From Nitrososphaerota archaeon (lineage in GTDB: Archaea; Thermoproteota; Nitrososphaeria_A; Caldarchaeales; Calditenuaceae): a DNA stretch of 64,000 nucleotides. The notes below the pieces were generated by a model. That model worked only from the letters and a program-made list of their open reading frames with translations, was not told where the DNA came from and ran no database searches. Below are positions 18,125 to 28,169 of this stretch, in pieces. The DNA lies in contig WUQR01000139.1 in NCBI GenBank assembly GCA_009889515.1, positions 682,001 through 746,000 of the forward strand, given 5' to 3'. Both the position numbers and the translations under genes were made by a program. Every line of letters starts with the position of its first letter. Position 1 is the stretch's first letter.

Positions 18125-19746
18125 TGAACCTTAACTTGCATGTCTCTAATTTTAACTTCAGCCAGCGCCGCTGCAATCAGTCCACGGAAAACAGGTTCTG
18201 GTTTTCCTGGCCGCGACTTGAACTCCGGATGGTACTGTGTCGCTATGAAATATTTCTTACTGGGTAGCTCAATTATCTCAACCCTGTTACCGTCCGGGGA
18301 GAGGCCTGAGAACACCAGCCCAGCACCTGTTAATTTCTGGTGGTACGCGGGGTTTACCTCGTATCTATGCCGATGCCTCTGATGTATTAGCTCCGACTCG
18401 TATAGCCTGTATGCTAGCGTCCCCTTCTTGATAACTACTGGGAGCGAGCCGAGGCGCATGGTCCCGCCCTTCTGCTCCGTCTGGCGCTGCTCGGGCATAA
18501 GATCAATCACTGGGTGCGGAGTATCTTGATCATGTTCTGTCGAGTTGGCACCCTTCAGACCTAGCACGTTTCTCGCGAACTCGACAACGGCCATCTGTAG
18601 GCCAAAACATATCCCTAGGAACGGTTTATCCTGAGTCCTAGCGAGGTTTATTGCAATTATCTTTCCCTCAGACCCGCGCTTACCGAAGCCTCCGGGCACG
18701 AGTATCCCATGCGCTTCCTCGAGCTTGGAGATTTCCTCAATGCTGTCGCGCTCAACCTTCTCAGCATCAACCCATAGGATCTCAAGCCTCGCGTTATGGT
18801 ATGCGGAGGCATGCTTGAGGGCCTCCTTGATGCTGATGTATGAGTCAGTCAGCGCCGTGTATTTACCGCATACTGCTATCTTCACTAATGGGCCGTTCGA
18901 CTTGAAGGTCTCAACTATCCTGCGCCACTCAGACAAATCAGGCTGGGTATTACTCAGGGATAGGTGCTTCACAATAAAATCTCCTAGTCCTTGCTGGTCT
19001 AATATGAGGGGCACCTCATAGATTACGTCTGTGTCGTATGAGCAGAATACTGCCTCCTTTGGGAGCGTGCCGAAGAGTGCGATTTTCCTCCTGGTGGCCT
19101 CGTCGATGATTCTCTGGCTCCTAGCCACAATAATGTCGGGCTGTATACCAGCCCTCCTTAGCTCATTTACGCTGTGCTGGAGTGCCTTGGTCTTAAACTC
19201 GCCCGTGGTCTCGAGATATATGACGAGCGATACATGAACAAATAGCGTCTCCTCCTCCAGTTTCATCTGCCTGGCGGCCTCGTAAAAAGGCTGAGCCTCG
19301 ATGTCGCCAACAGTCCCTCCGATCTCTACTATGATTATATCTGCCCCCCTCCTCTCGGCGACCAGCCTTATTCTACGCTTTATCTCATCAGTTACGTGAG
19401 TAACAATCTGGACACATTGGCCAAGATACTCCCCAGCACGCTCTCTACGGATTACCTCTTGGAAGACCTGCCCGGTTGTGAGGTTGTTTAGCCTGCTCAT
19501 GGGTATGTCGAGGAACCTCTCATACCATCCAAGGTCTAGGTCTGTCTCGCCGCCATCATCTGTGACGAATACTTCGCCGTGGCTGTACGGGTTCAGCGTC
19601 CCAGCGTCTACATTGACGTACGGGTCTATCTTCAGAAAATCCACGTTGTATCCTCGGGATTGGAGTATCTTTCCAATGGAGGCTGCGACAGTCCCCTTCC
19701 CGACGGAGGATATTACGCCCCCCGTGACGAAGATGTATTTCGGCAC
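18121..19746 (-). CDS. pyrG: CTP synthase
   Basis: A 541-residue enzyme that aminates UTP to CTP. The synthetase half opens with [23 protein letters not shown]; the glutaminase half has its nucleophile in [10 protein letters not shown] (near residue 385) and the catalytic His in QYHPEF. Full length, no visible defects. It starts with GTG at 19746, about 25 bp after a reverse-strand TATA-like CTATAATAAC at 19767-19776. Confidence 0.97.
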   Translation of the reverse strand: MPKYIFVTGGVISSVGKGTVAASIGKILQSRGYNVDFLKIDPYVNVDAGTLNPYSHGEVFVTDDGGETDLDLGWYERFLDIPMSRLNNLTTGQVFQEVIRRERAGEYLGQCVQIVTHVTDEIKRRIRLVAERRGADIIIVEIGGTVGDIEAQPFYEAARQMKLEEETLFVHVSLVIYLETTGEFKTKALQHSVNELRRAGIQPDIIVARSQRIIDEATRRKIALFGTLPKEAVFCSYDTDVIYEVPLILDQQGLGDFIVKHLSLSNTQPDLSEWRRIVETFKSNGPLVKIAVCGKYTALTDSYISIKEALKHASAYHNARLEILWVDAEKVERDSIEEISKLEEAHGILVPGGFGKRGSEGKIIAINLARTQDKPFLGICFGLQMAVVEFARNVLGLKGANSTEHDQDTPHPVIDLMPEQRQTEQKGGTMRLGSLPVVIKKGTLAYRLYESELIHQRHRHRYEVNPAYHQKLTGAGLVFSGLSPDGNRVEIIELPSKKYFIATQYHPEFKSRPGKPEPVFRGLIAAALAEVKIRDMQVKVQ

Positions 19747-19822
19747 ATTAAAAATAGAGTTTGCTGTTATTATAGCTTTTCCTTGGCCATCTCTTCTTTA
19801 TATCTGGCGGGAGATACGAGCC

Positions 19823-20146
19823 TCACAATTCTTCAATATAGATATCGCCTTCCTGAATCTTCACCTTGTAGGTTTTGAGGCTAGGTATTGATTCAGGCGG
19901 CTCCCCCTCCGGCCCTTCGACCACCGAGCCGTCGGCCAGTCGGAACATGGCTCCGTGAAGTGGGCACCTGACAATATCACCCTCTAGGAGTCCTAGGCTG
20001 AGGTCGCCCTCCTCATGCGTGCACCAGACGTCAGCAACGTAGACCCTCCCACCAACCTTTGCCACTAAAAGTCCCTTATCATTCAGGTCTACCCTTATCA
20101 TCCCGCCCTCCGGGACCTCCCTCAAGCTACAGACCCGAACTAGCAC
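19823..20146 (-). CDS. Rieske-type [2Fe-2S] ferredoxin
   Basis: A 107-residue soluble Rieske domain. The cluster ligands are C42/H44 (CTHEEGD) and C61/H64 (CPLHGAMF). No membrane helix is present, so it resembles the electron-transfer components of oxygenases or small assimilatory systems rather than a bc1 subunit. The start is GTG; GAGGAG lies about 10-15 bp upstream. No partner oxygenase or reductase is adjacent. Confidence 0.9.
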   Translation of the reverse strand: MLVRVCSLREVPEGGMIRVDLNDKGLLVAKVGGRVYVADVWCTHEEGDLSLGLLEGDIVRCPLHGAMFRLADGSVVEGPEGEPPESIPSLKTYKVKIQEGDIYIEEL

Positions 20147-20201
20147 GTGGGAGAATAGCTCCTCGAGTATTACTAAAACTTATCAATCCATCAAAGGTCT
20201 G

Positions 20202-20747
20202 TTATGGTGGTCCGGGGAGGAATTCTAGCTCTGGCCTGTGCTCTTCCTCCCTCTTGAGCTGCATCATAAGCTCCTTAGCCCTCCTCATGATCTGGAGGTT
20301 TTTGACCGGTATGATGGCTATTACGCGGTCGGCACCAGTTTGTAGCGTTTTTAGGGCAACGGCCCTGCACGGGAGGCTTGCAGTATCTATGACGGCGTTT
20401 TCGGGCTTCAACAGGTAGCTGAAGAAGCCTCCACCCTCTCTTCTCCCCTCCACCACCAGGCTGCCGTCTGGCGTCTCTCTGACAGACTCCACGGAGAGCT
20501 CGACCTGAGTTATATCAGGCAGGGTAAGGGAGAGCTTCAGCTCAGAGATTACGGAAGTTACTCCCTGCCTGCCAGGTATCTGCTCAATCTTACACGTGAT
20601 TTTAGAGCCTATCTCAAGCCAGTCGGGCGGGTCGTGGAGCACTGCCTCATAGCTTTCACCGGAGAGCGTAGAGATGGAGACTTCGACTACGATTGTTTTT
20701 CCCGCCCGCCGCGGCCTTATGCCGGACACGTAGCCGTTTATCTCCAT
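20202..20747 (-). CDS. Hypothetical protein with OB-like beta-rich N-terminus
   Basis: A 181-residue protein starting at the ATG at 20747 (a TTG at 20750 is also open). The first 60 residues form a beta-rich stretch (MEINGYVSGIRPRRAGKTI...) that looks like a small OB-type barrel. The middle is again beta-rich, and the end is a basic/acidic helix (LQIMRRAKELMMQLKREEE) with a proline-rich terminus. I do not recognise the family. A reverse-strand TATA-like GTATTTAG at 20767-20774 would make the ATG leaderless. Confidence 0.6.
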   Translation of the reverse strand: MEINGYVSGIRPRRAGKTIVVEVSISTLSGESYEAVLHDPPDWLEIGSKITCKIEQIPGRQGVTSVISELKLSLTLPDITQVELSVESVRETPDGSLVVEGRREGGGFFSYLLKPENAVIDTASLPCRAVALKTLQTGADRVIAIIPVKNLQIMRRAKELMMQLKREEEHRPELEFLPGPP

Positions 20748-20810
20748 CAATCGAGACTACCTGAGAGTATTTAGTTCTGGAGAGTTTAATAAGTTATGAT
20801 GGATTTGCAA

Positions 20811-20815
20811 GAGGT
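20811..20815 (+). promoter_or_regulatory. Ribosome binding site that fixes the TTG start of the DUF255 gene
   Basis: GAGGT lies 3 bp before the TTG at 20819. Upstream ATGs at 20796 and 20799 are out of frame, so this site decides the start. Confidence 0.45.
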
Positions 20816-20818
20816 AGA

Positions 20819-22858
20819 TTGTCTGGAGATGCTGCTCGGCGTAGGGTAAACAGGCTGGCAGACAGTAAGAGCCCGTATCTACAGCTCCACGCTGACGACC
20901 CGGTTGACTGGTACCCGTGGGGAGAGGAGGCCTTCAGGAAGGCGAGAGAGGAGGATAAACCCATCTTCCTAAGCATCGGATACCTCTCCTGCCATTGGTG
21001 CCACGTGATGCAGAGAGAGTCATTTAAGAACCGCACCATCAGCGACATCCTCAACAAGTATTTTGTACCTGTCAAGGTGGATAGGGAGGAGAGGCCGGAC
21101 ATCGACGCCATCTATATGAGGGCTGTGATATTGATGACGGGTCAGGGTGGCTGGCCGCTCACCGTCTTTCTAACACCCGATCTGAAGCCCTTCTTCGGCG
21201 GCACCTACTTTCCACCCGAGCCGCGATATAACTTACCGAGCTTCAAAGATGTGCTCTTAGCAGTCAAGGAGGCCTGGGAAAAGAGGAGGGCTGAGGTTCT
21301 GAACAGCGGTAGCAACCTCTTCGAGCTTGTCTCCAGCTCACTCTCCATCAGGGCGGGTGGAGAGGTGGAGGTGAATATGGATGCTTTGGACATGGCGTAC
21401 GACCAGCTTGTCCTCATATTTGATGACGAGAACGGTGGGATAAGAGGGGCTCCAAAATTCCCGACGCCCACAAACTACCTGTTCTTACTCCGCTACTGGA
21501 GGCTGAAGGGCGAGTCCATGGCTCTCAGGATAGTAGAGAGGACGCTTGACGCTATTTTCCTCGGCGGAATATACGACCACGTGGGGGGAGGATTCCACAG
21601 GTACGCGGTTGACAGTGCATGGACAATACCCCACTTCGAAAAGATGCTCTACGACAATGGAATGCTCCTCAGACTCTATGCTGAGGCTTGGGCCGCAACT
21701 AAGAGACCCCTGTACCGCTACGTTGTTAGGGATACCTCGCGCTGGCTCATCTCAGAACTAAGGTCGGAGGGGGGCGGCTTCTACTCCGCCCTGAGCGCCG
21801 AGAGCGGAGGAGTTGAAGGCGGATACTACCTGTATAGTTGGGATGAGGTTGCAGGGGCTCTGGGCGACGAGGTCGCGAGAATGCTTGGCTGCACCCCCGT
21901 TGGAAACTTTGGGCATGGACTGAATGTCATCAGGCTCCCCTCCAACCTTGAAAAACTCTCAGATACCCTAGGCATGGACCTTTTCAGCGCCCTAAACTAC
22001 ATCAGCAGAAAGCTGGGGGAGCTTAGGAGGGCGAAGCAAAGACCTGCGGTGGACGACAAGGTTATCGCATCATGGAATGGCATCCTCTTGAGCGGGCTCT
22101 CTTACGCCGCGGCAGCCACAGCAGACCAAGACCTGTCTAAAGCAGCAACGGATGCGGCGAACTTCATACTGAAGGAACTCTACTCTGACGGAGAGCTGAA
22201 GAGGTATTGGAGAGATGGGCCTTCAGAGGCTCGAGGGCTACTTGAGGACTATGCCCTGATGGGGTGGGGTCTTCTAGACCTCTATCAGTGGACCGGGAGA
22301 AACAGGTACCTCGACGCAGCCCTTAGCCTCGCGGACGACATCCTTGAAAAATTCGCCTCTCAGTCGGGAGGATTCTATGACACGCAGCCAGACCCTGACA
22401 CACCCATAAGACCCGTATCCATAGAGGACCACGCATACCCTAGCGGATACGCGGCTGCAGTCCACCTACTCGCCCAGCTCCATCTTCTGACAGGTGAGGA
22501 GAGGTTTTTCCAGCCCGCGCGTGAAGCATTGAAGGCGGCGTGGCAGAGGCTTCAAGACGACCCCCTAAGTCATATCTCACTCATATCCGCCATCCCCTAC
22601 ATATTAGATTCAGGAGGCCAGCTCGTGATAGCCACAACAGGTGATCCCTGGCAACACCTCTGCCAGCTCGCTTCAAAAATGTTTGAGCCATACGTCGTCA
22701 TCTCCGCTTCCAGGTCAGAGGCATTGAAGAGCTTATGGGAGGGGAAAGATGCAGTGGGGGAGGGCGCCACCTACTACTTCTGCCGTGGCTTCAAATGCCT
22801 GCTGCCCACCAGCAGTCTCGATGAGTTGGGGAAGAGTATGAGGCAAGTGTCTAGCTGA
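20819..22858 (+). CDS. DUF255 thioredoxin-domain / glucosidase-fold protein (YyaL/SPATA20-like)
   Basis: A 679-residue protein. The N-terminal thioredoxin-like DUF255 domain (about 5-170) opens with [21 protein letters not shown] and has a CHWCHVM motif as its redox-type pair. The remainder is a six-hairpin (alpha/alpha)-barrel like sugar-active enzymes ([26 protein letters not shown]). The family is widespread but has no established reaction. The full length matches homologues. The start is TTG behind GAGGT. Confidence 0.9.
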   Translation: MSGDAARRRVNRLADSKSPYLQLHADDPVDWYPWGEEAFRKAREEDKPIFLSIGYLSCHWCHVMQRESFKNRTISDILNKYFVPVKVDREERPDIDAIYMRAVILMTGQGGWPLTVFLTPDLKPFFGGTYFPPEPRYNLPSFKDVLLAVKEAWEKRRAEVLNSGSNLFELVSSSLSIRAGGEVEVNMDALDMAYDQLVLIFDDENGGIRGAPKFPTPTNYLFLLRYWRLKGESMALRIVERTLDAIFLGGIYDHVGGGFHRYAVDSAWTIPHFEKMLYDNGMLLRLYAEAWAATKRPLYRYVVRDTSRWLISELRSEGGGFYSALSAESGGVEGGYYLYSWDEVAGALGDEVARMLGCTPVGNFGHGLNVIRLPSNLEKLSDTLGMDLFSALNYISRKLGELRRAKQRPAVDDKVIASWNGILLSGLSYAAAATADQDLSKAATDAANFILKELYSDGELKRYWRDGPSEARGLLEDYALMGWGLLDLYQWTGRNRYLDAALSLADDILEKFASQSGGFYDTQPDPDTPIRPVSIEDHAYPSGYAAAVHLLAQLHLLTGEERFFQPAREALKAAWQRLQDDPLSHISLISAIPYILDSGGQLVIATTGDPWQHLCQLASKMFEPYVVISASRSEALKSLWEGKDAVGEGATYYFCRGFKCLLPTSSLDELGKSMRQVSS

Positions 22859-23720
22859 TGATTTTGTCGAAATTCTTCATCACCTTTGGAATCTTGTCTA
22901 TCAGGTCTGTGGGTAGAATGTGAAGCCCAAGCTCCGACGCAGCCATTTCACCGCATACCCCATTGATATATGCTGCAGCTGAGGCAGCCTCAAAGCCAGG
23001 AACCCCCTTGGCAACTAGCCCAGCCACCAGCCCAGTCAAGACGTCCCCCGTCCCCCCGACAGTCATTGCGCAGGTTCCAGTCCTATTCACCATCAACCTC
23101 TCGCCATCCGTAATGACATCGACCATCCCCTTCAACAGTATAACTACGCCATGCTTCTTAGCAGCCTCCTTTGAGGCCCTGCACCTCTCCTCTAGCGAGT
23201 TTCCCGGCTGGGTCCCGAAGAGCCTAGCGAACTCTCCCGCGTGTGGGGTGAGGACAACCTCGCGTCCGCCTATAATGTTGAGGATGTAGGGCTGCAGGGC
23301 TGAGGCATCCAGCACGAGCTTAACGCCTTTCTCCAAGAGCCCGCTCAGAAGTTTCGTAAGGGCAGACTCCTTAGCCACAGAGAGGCCCGGCCCTATCGCC
23401 GCGGCATGGGCTTGGGGAGAGTTTTTAACTATCTGCTCGCTGACCCTCGCGGTCAGTTTGACGTCTGTGAGCGGATTTACAATCAGGCTCGGCGATAAGG
23501 CTCTTATAGGCGCAGAAATCTTCTCCGGCACAAAGAGATAGACCAAGTCAACACCAGACCTCATCGCGGCCATAGCTGTCAAGAATGGTGCACCATGGTA
23601 CAGCCGGCTCCCACCCACTACTATGACTACTCCATTCTCTCCTTTACGCGAGCCTGACCTCCTCGGCGGGATGACTGAAGCAACCCAATCTGCACTCGTC
23701 TCCTCAATCTGAGGGGCCAT
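22851..23720 (-). CDS. nnrD: ADP/ATP-dependent NAD(P)H-hydrate dehydratase (YjeF C-terminal domain)
   Basis: A 289-residue ribokinase-fold enzyme that repairs hydrated NAD(P)H. Markers are [24 protein letters not shown] at about 20-44, [13 protein letters not shown], and the phosphate-binding [18 protein letters not shown]. The frame stays open to 24053, but that extension is antisense to dnaG, low in complexity and lacks any family match, so the ATG at 23720 ([12 protein letters not shown]) is the real start. The NnrE epimerase half, often fused, is absent here and should be elsewhere. Confidence 0.9.
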   Translation of the reverse strand: MAPQIEETSADWVASVIPPRRSGSRKGENGVVIVVGGSRLYHGAPFLTAMAAMRSGVDLVYLFVPEKISAPIRALSPSLIVNPLTDVKLTARVSEQIVKNSPQAHAAAIGPGLSVAKESALTKLLSGLLEKGVKLVLDASALQPYILNIIGGREVVLTPHAGEFARLFGTQPGNSLEERCRASKEAAKKHGVVILLKGMVDVITDGERLMVNRTGTCAMTVGGTGDVLTGLVAGLVAKGVPGFEAASAAAYINGVCGEMAASELGLHILPTDLIDKIPKVMKNFDKIIS

Positions 23721-23776
23721 ACACCATTTTCTCTCATGCCCTCGAGTAGATAATGATGACCCCGCTGACCCGGTAT

Positions 23777-23786
23777 CATTTAAATA
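23777..23786. promoter_or_regulatory. Palindromic TATA box between nnrD and dnaG
   Basis: CATTTAAATA contains the perfect palindrome ATTTAAAT (23778-23785). It could serve dnaG (ATG at 23833, leader about 25 bp) and nnrD (ATG at 23720, leader about 35 bp). Both leaders are longer than is usual in this window. Confidence 0.4.
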
Positions 23787-23832
23787 CCAACCACCCAAAC
23801 ATAGATGGAGAGAGAAAGACGGGTGTATAAAC

Positions 23833-24999
23833 ATGGCTACTCCAACTGTTGCCACTAAATATGTGATTGAGGTTAAGATTGAGGTTGACGGAATAGTAGA
23901 TAGAAACGACGTTATCGGCGCAACCTTCGGGCAGACTGAAGGGATATTCAGCTCAGAACTGGATCTGAGAGAGTTGCAGAGGGCTGGCCGGATAGGGCGT
24001 ATCGATGTCTCTCTACAGGTGCAGGGCGGCAAGACTATTGGTAAGATAACCATACCCAGTGGTCTAGACAGGTTCTACACAGCTCTCATAGCCGCGATGA
24101 TAGAGTCTCTGGACAGGGTTGGACCATACCCCGCCAAGGTAACTATCGAGAAGATCGAGGACCTCCGAGCAGAGAAGAGGAGAAGGATAGTTGAGAGGGC
24201 GAGGGCTATTCTCTACGAGTGGGAGAGGAAGAAGATTCCGGAGGATGACGAGATATTGAAGGAGCTGGAGGAGTCGGTGCTTAAGGCGAAGGTCGTTGAA
24301 ATTGGGCCGGAAAAGATTGAGGCGGGCCCAGAAGCGCTCAGCTCTGAAGAAGTTATAGTAGTTGAGGGCCGGGCCGACATAATCAACCTCATGCGCTATG
24401 GCTACAGAAACGTAATAGCTGTTGGAGGTGTTAAGATACCTCCAACCCTACAAGACCTACTAGCAAAGAAGAAGAAAGTCATTGCCTTCCTCGACGGAGA
24501 CCGCGGAGGGGACATGGTGCTCAGAGAACTAGCACAGTCAATAAAGATAGACCTTGTGGCTCGAGCACCCTACGGGAAAGAGGTTGAAGAACTCAACGCA
24601 AAGGAGGTTGAAGACGCGTTGAGGGACGCCCAGCCTCTAGGAGAAGCGCTAAGGAAGATCAAGGCAGAGCCAGTGCAGGCGGCTGAGCCTATCCCCCCAG
24701 AGTTCACAGACAAGCTGACAAAGTATATAGGAGAGATTGAGGGGACATTGATGTCAGTAGCCTTTGATAGTGGGTTCAACGAGCTGTGGCGCAAACCTGT
24801 GAGCGAGCTGGCCCAGCAGCTTTCAGAATCGAGAGACTACAAGTACGTCCTATTCGACGGAGTCGTCACACAGAGGCTTATCGACATAGCATCCTCGAGC
24901 GGTGGAGAGGTCTACCTAATCGGCGCTAGGCTTGGAGATAATTTATCATTCAAGCCAGGTGTAAAAGTGCTCACAATGGATAAGCTGAAACAACACTAA
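23833..24999 (+). CDS. dnaG: Archaeal DnaG-type primase/exosome-associated protein
   Basis: A 388-residue protein. The N-terminal archaeal DnaG region (ATFGQTEGIFSSELDLRELQ) is followed by a TOPRIM domain at about 170-250 with the catalytic glutamate in VIVVEGRADI and the acidic pair in IAFLDGDRGGDM. Archaeal DnaG is found as a subunit of the RNA exosome and has primase activity in vitro. The C-terminal 130 residues are the variable tail. Starts at ATG 23833. Confidence 0.95.
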   Translation: MATPTVATKYVIEVKIEVDGIVDRNDVIGATFGQTEGIFSSELDLRELQRAGRIGRIDVSLQVQGGKTIGKITIPSGLDRFYTALIAAMIESLDRVGPYPAKVTIEKIEDLRAEKRRRIVERARAILYEWERKKIPEDDEILKELEESVLKAKVVEIGPEKIEAGPEALSSEEVIVVEGRADIINLMRYGYRNVIAVGGVKIPPTLQDLLAKKKKVIAFLDGDRGGDMVLRELAQSIKIDLVARAPYGKEVEELNAKEVEDALRDAQPLGEALRKIKAEPVQAAEPIPPEFTDKLTKYIGEIEGTLMSVAFDSGFNELWRKPVSELAQQLSESRDYKYVLFDGVVTQRLIDIASSSGGEVYLIGARLGDNLSFKPGVKVLTMDKLKQH

Positions 25000-25012
25000 T
25001 TCAACACCCCAG

Positions 25013-26074
25013 TCACCCTTCCAATATTTTCTTTTCAAGACATATTATGCCGCCCAGAGAATTTATCTTATCCGATGCTTCAGTGTCCGAGAGTATGGCC
25101 CTAAACTTGATTATTCCCCTTTCCGCCCTTGATAAAATCTCATCCAGGAGAGTGTTATCCATGTTCTCCCAGATAAAGTCCTCGGTCGCGAGGACAAGGG
25201 CTCCGCGTGAAGCCCTACAAGCCCTCGCAACTTCTTCTAAACCCATGTGTATGTGTTCAGGGTGCTTTAGGATTGCACTCATAGCCTTCTCAACTTGAAT
25301 AGCGTCGGCCAGAGGCTTAAGCTCCTCCCCTAGGACTCCTCGTCTGAGGGCTTCTCGGATTCCGTCAACGCCCCCGACGTTTACCTGAATCCTCCTTGAA
25401 ATTAGGTTGGAGAGCCTGACATCTCGGCTCTTTATCTCATTCGCGATTATGTCGGCGTGAACGGTAGTTCCCATGAGCACTAGCTTCGGCTTGGATTTCG
25501 AGGTTAGCTCCTTGAGCTGCTGTACCAGTTCATCAAACACTTTCTCGCGCTGCTCCTCCACGTTGTAGCCGATACGCTTCGACCCTCCGTCGACCTTCCA
25601 AGTCTTCAACACTTTAATACCGTCTACATCTATTTTCACCAATGCCAGCTCCTCGTCATCGCCTGAGATAACAACCATCTCCCTAACCCTCTCCTCCCCC
25701 TCCTCCCCAAGCCTTAGAAGATAGGGGAGCCTCTCACGGCTTTCAATTTCAATAACGTCTCCTCTACTGACCTGAATTGTATGATATTTCTTCAGGATAT
25801 CTAGGTCCCTGTCTGTGAAGACTATTTTCCCCTGAAACCTTATCCTTTTCATTAGAGGGTCTACTGACTTCTTCTCGACGGCTATGCCGATCTTTAGGCT
25901 TACGCGTTCGCTATCAACCTCTCCCGACGCCCTCTCCTTCTTAACCTCTCTGCTCGTCTCTTGGTAGACCACGTCGCCGGGTCTTATGAGGCGATGTAGG
26001 TTCACGAGATCCATATTGTTTGTGATGGCGAGCCTGGCCCAGCCTCTAAGCTTGTCCACTGCGAGGAGCTTCAA
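25013..26074 (-). CDS. pelA: Pelota (Dom34) mRNA surveillance factor
   Basis: A 353-residue eRF1-like protein that recognises stalled ribosomes with an EF-1A/ABCE1 partner. The N-terminal Sm-like domain (LRRLIRPGDVVYQETSREV-type segment near 28-46), the central domain and the C-terminal eRF1 domain 3 (ALVLATEDFIWENMDN region) follow in order. No GGQ motif is expected or seen. The TTG start overlaps the TGA of the upstream nucleotidyltransferase gene (bases 26071-26074), which couples their translation. Confidence 0.93.
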   Translation of the reverse strand: MKLLAVDKLRGWARLAITNNMDLVNLHRLIRPGDVVYQETSREVKKERASGEVDSERVSLKIGIAVEKKSVDPLMKRIRFQGKIVFTDRDLDILKKYHTIQVSRGDVIEIESRERLPYLLRLGEEGEERVREMVVISGDDEELALVKIDVDGIKVLKTWKVDGGSKRIGYNVEEQREKVFDELVQQLKELTSKSKPKLVLMGTTVHADIIANEIKSRDVRLSNLISRRIQVNVGGVDGIREALRRGVLGEELKPLADAIQVEKAMSAILKHPEHIHMGLEEVARACRASRGALVLATEDFIWENMDNTLLDEILSRAERGIIKFRAILSDTEASDKINSLGGIICLEKKILEG

Positions 26075-26778
26075 CCACGTATCCGCCTCCTAATGCGTGG
26101 GTTCCTGTCTAAGAGCTGGTTAAGGACGCTCGAGAAGCTCTCGCCCTCCCCTAACACGATTTTACTATAGACGCCTGTCTTACCATGCTCCCTCCTCCTC
26201 ATCAATACGCTAATCCTCTTTCTGAGGTCGAGTGGGTCTACACCTATCAGATTTGCTGCGAGTTCTGGGTCCTTTTCAGCGGGGAATTCTGAGTGGCCAT
26301 AGCTTGTGGGGATTATTACTTTTAGCGCCTTGTTCATTCCTGCAACCCTATCCCTCCTCCTGACACCTTCGAGGTCTAGCCTCCCCGCTATATCGTAGAA
26401 AACCGCCTCTGTCTTCAACGTCTCCACCAGCGGAAACGAGACTATCGACAGCTCGTCTATGTAAATGTAGCCTTTAGGCACGTAGCTGGGGGTTGCTTGG
26501 ACGACCTCGCGCCTAACCCACCCCCCAAACTCCCGCTCAATAATGGTCTCGGCGAGGACCGGGTTGACCGGCCGAGGTATGTAGACCTCAACATCACTCA
26601 ACCTGTGAACGTCGCCCCGAGCCACGCTGCCATAAACTATCGAGTCGATACCAACCCTCAGGAGAGCCTCCATGATCCTTTGCGCTATAGCCCTCTTCTC
26701 CCAAAGAATAGCCCACCTATCCTCGTCATAGATAACCTCTGTGTAAAGCCCTTCACCGCCGCCCCCTGAAACACCCAC
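26071..26778 (-). CDS. Predicted nucleotidyltransferase (archaeal, Pol-beta-type)
   Basis: The frame opens at a TTG at 26799, but the TATA box at 26803-26810 is only a few bases from it; the GTG at 26778 sits 28 bp from the box and is the better leaderless start (235 residues). The NT signature YGSVARGDVHRLSDVEVYI (about 50-68 of this form) has the G-S and the D-x-E pair of Pol-beta-type nucleotidyltransferases. The C-terminus is a basic helix (LLDRNPRIRRRIRG). Pelota follows with a 4-bp overlap, so a role with RNA or translation quality control is plausible. The substrate is unknown. Confidence 0.75.
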   Translation of the reverse strand: MGVSGGGGEGLYTEVIYDEDRWAILWEKRAIAQRIMEALLRVGIDSIVYGSVARGDVHRLSDVEVYIPRPVNPVLAETIIEREFGGWVRREVVQATPSYVPKGYIYIDELSIVSFPLVETLKTEAVFYDIAGRLDLEGVRRRDRVAGMNKALKVIIPTSYGHSEFPAEKDPELAANLIGVDPLDLRKRISVLMRRREHGKTGVYSKIVLGEGESFSSVLNQLLDRNPRIRRRIRG

Positions 26779-26802
26779 GCTATCGTAATATAGATTCAAC
26801 CA

Positions 26803-26810
26803 TTATATAG
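26803..26810. promoter_or_regulatory. Symmetric TATA box shared by nucleotidyltransferase-pelA and acyP
   Basis: TTATATAG with the palindromic core TATATA at 26804-26809. It lies about 29 bp before the acyP ATG (26836) and about 28 bp before the GTG at 26778 on the other strand. Confidence 0.6.
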
Positions 26811-26835
26811 TCATACCCGCGGAGACGAGATCGGC

Positions 26836-27114
26836 ATGGCGAATGTCAGGGTTCATGTTTTCGTCTCTGGACTTGTTCAGGGCGTATTTTTCAGGCAGAA
26901 TGCTAAGCGGGTTGCAGACTCGCTGGGTCTTCGCGGCTGGGTTAGAAACCTCAGCGATGGCAGAGTTGAGGCCGTGATTGAGGGCCCGGAAGAAAAGGTT
27001 GCTGAGATGATTGAATGGTTAAAGAGGGGGCCTCCACTAGCCCGCGTGGAGAGAGTAGAGGTGATTCGTGAGGAGTATAAGGGCGAGTATCGGGACTTTA
27101 AGATCACCTATTGA
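26836..27114 (+). CDS. acyP: Acylphosphatase
   Basis: A 92-residue enzyme that hydrolyses acyl phosphates. The catalytic residues are R20 in GLVQGVFFRQNA and N38 in GWVRNLSDG. Length and fold are standard. The gene is monocistronic and starts about 30 bp from the shared TATA box. Confidence 0.95.
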   Translation: MANVRVHVFVSGLVQGVFFRQNAKRVADSLGLRGWVRNLSDGRVEAVIEGPEEKVAEMIEWLKRGPPLARVERVEVIREEYKGEYRDFKITY

Positions 27115-27122
27115 CTGTGAAG

Positions 27123-28160
27123 CTAAGTTGTTATTGATGCCAAGCTGTCTAAGAGTGCCGCAGGGGCGATGCCCTGTTCTATCCCAGCGGCAAGAGCAAC
27201 CAGCTGGGCCACTTCCTCCTCGACGAGAAGCACGGTGGCTAGGGCGAGTGAGGGCTCGTCAAATGGTTTGAGAAAACATTTGTGTGCCCGTGTGAGGAGC
27301 ATGCCCCTGTAACCCCTCTCGAGTAATTGGATTATACCTGTTAGCGTGTCGGATTCACCAATGGAGGGTACGGAACCCTTAGGCATGACCGAAAATGCTT
27401 TTTTTACCTCCTCAACAATATTGGACTCAATCACAACCGACACAACAGGCCTGAGGCGTTCATCTAAGACGCCCTCAATCATTCCGCCGATCTCCTTAGG
27501 CCCCAGCCCCCACACCTTCCCCCGCAGAATCGAGGTGAATATGAATCTGAGATATATCGGAGTTACTAAATAAGATAGGCTGCTCCTCCAACTCCTTGGA
27601 GTCTTTTTCAGGGCCTGCCTCACTCTATTCACCTGCCACCTATCTATCTCAACCTCGATTGCCACTGGGTCCAACACCTTCTCGAATATGGGGACGAAGG
27701 CCTCGTCGCCCATGTAGTTCCTGATTATTTTCAAGGCATCCTCAACACTCTCTGCCCCCAACACCCTCGCAATTACGTCCCTAGCCCCTATCAACTCCTC
27801 AGCGTAAGTGTCTATTAGTCTCCTGAGCTCCTCACCCTTGATCCCTGCTTGGAGCGCGCGTATTATTGTTTTGAAGTTTCTAGCAGTATGACGGGTATAG
27901 AGGGCGCTAAGGACGTAATTCTTCCTATTGAGAGTCATCAGCGTGTGGTGAATCTTTATTAGCCGTCTTCTGAGGGCGTGCTCAACCTTTAACGCGCTGT
28001 ATGGGGGTGTAATCTGCTGTGCCTCCTGGGAATATGGCGTTGCTTTTATGGCGTCGATAAACTCTGAGAGGCTCCGTGAGGCGGCCAATTCCTGAATAAA
28101 GGATCTTGGAAGTAGCATTCCTCGCCATGCGTAGGTCTTTGCGAGTAGGTAGGGCTGCAA
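27123..28160 (-). CDS. atpC: A/V-type ATPase subunit C
   Basis: A 345-residue helical protein of the AC39/subunit C family, the funnel that joins the central stalk to the membrane ring of archaeal ATP synthase. Recognisable parts are the N-terminal YLLAKTYAWRGMLLP and repeated ARDVIARVLG / LRGKVWGLGPKEIGGMI segments. The TTG start is 9 bp after the subunit H gene. The catalytic subunits are not in the window, so this pair is split from, or at the end of, the main ATPase operon. Confidence 0.85.
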   Translation of the reverse strand: MQPYLLAKTYAWRGMLLPRSFIQELAASRSLSEFIDAIKATPYSQEAQQITPPYSALKVEHALRRRLIKIHHTLMTLNRKNYVLSALYTRHTARNFKTIIRALQAGIKGEELRRLIDTYAEELIGARDVIARVLGAESVEDALKIIRNYMGDEAFVPIFEKVLDPVAIEVEIDRWQVNRVRQALKKTPRSWRSSLSYLVTPIYLRFIFTSILRGKVWGLGPKEIGGMIEGVLDERLRPVVSVVIESNIVEEVKKAFSVMPKGSVPSIGESDTLTGIIQLLERGYRGMLLTRAHKCFLKPFDEPSLALATVLLVEEEVAQLVALAAGIEQGIAPAALLDSLASITT

Positions 28161-28169
28161 GCTGGAGGC

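Noticed and set aside
23721-24053. Upstream extension of nnrD by 111 codons
   Set aside because: The extension is antisense to the dnaG start, has biased Ser/Thr/Pro composition and lies before a clear family start at 23720.
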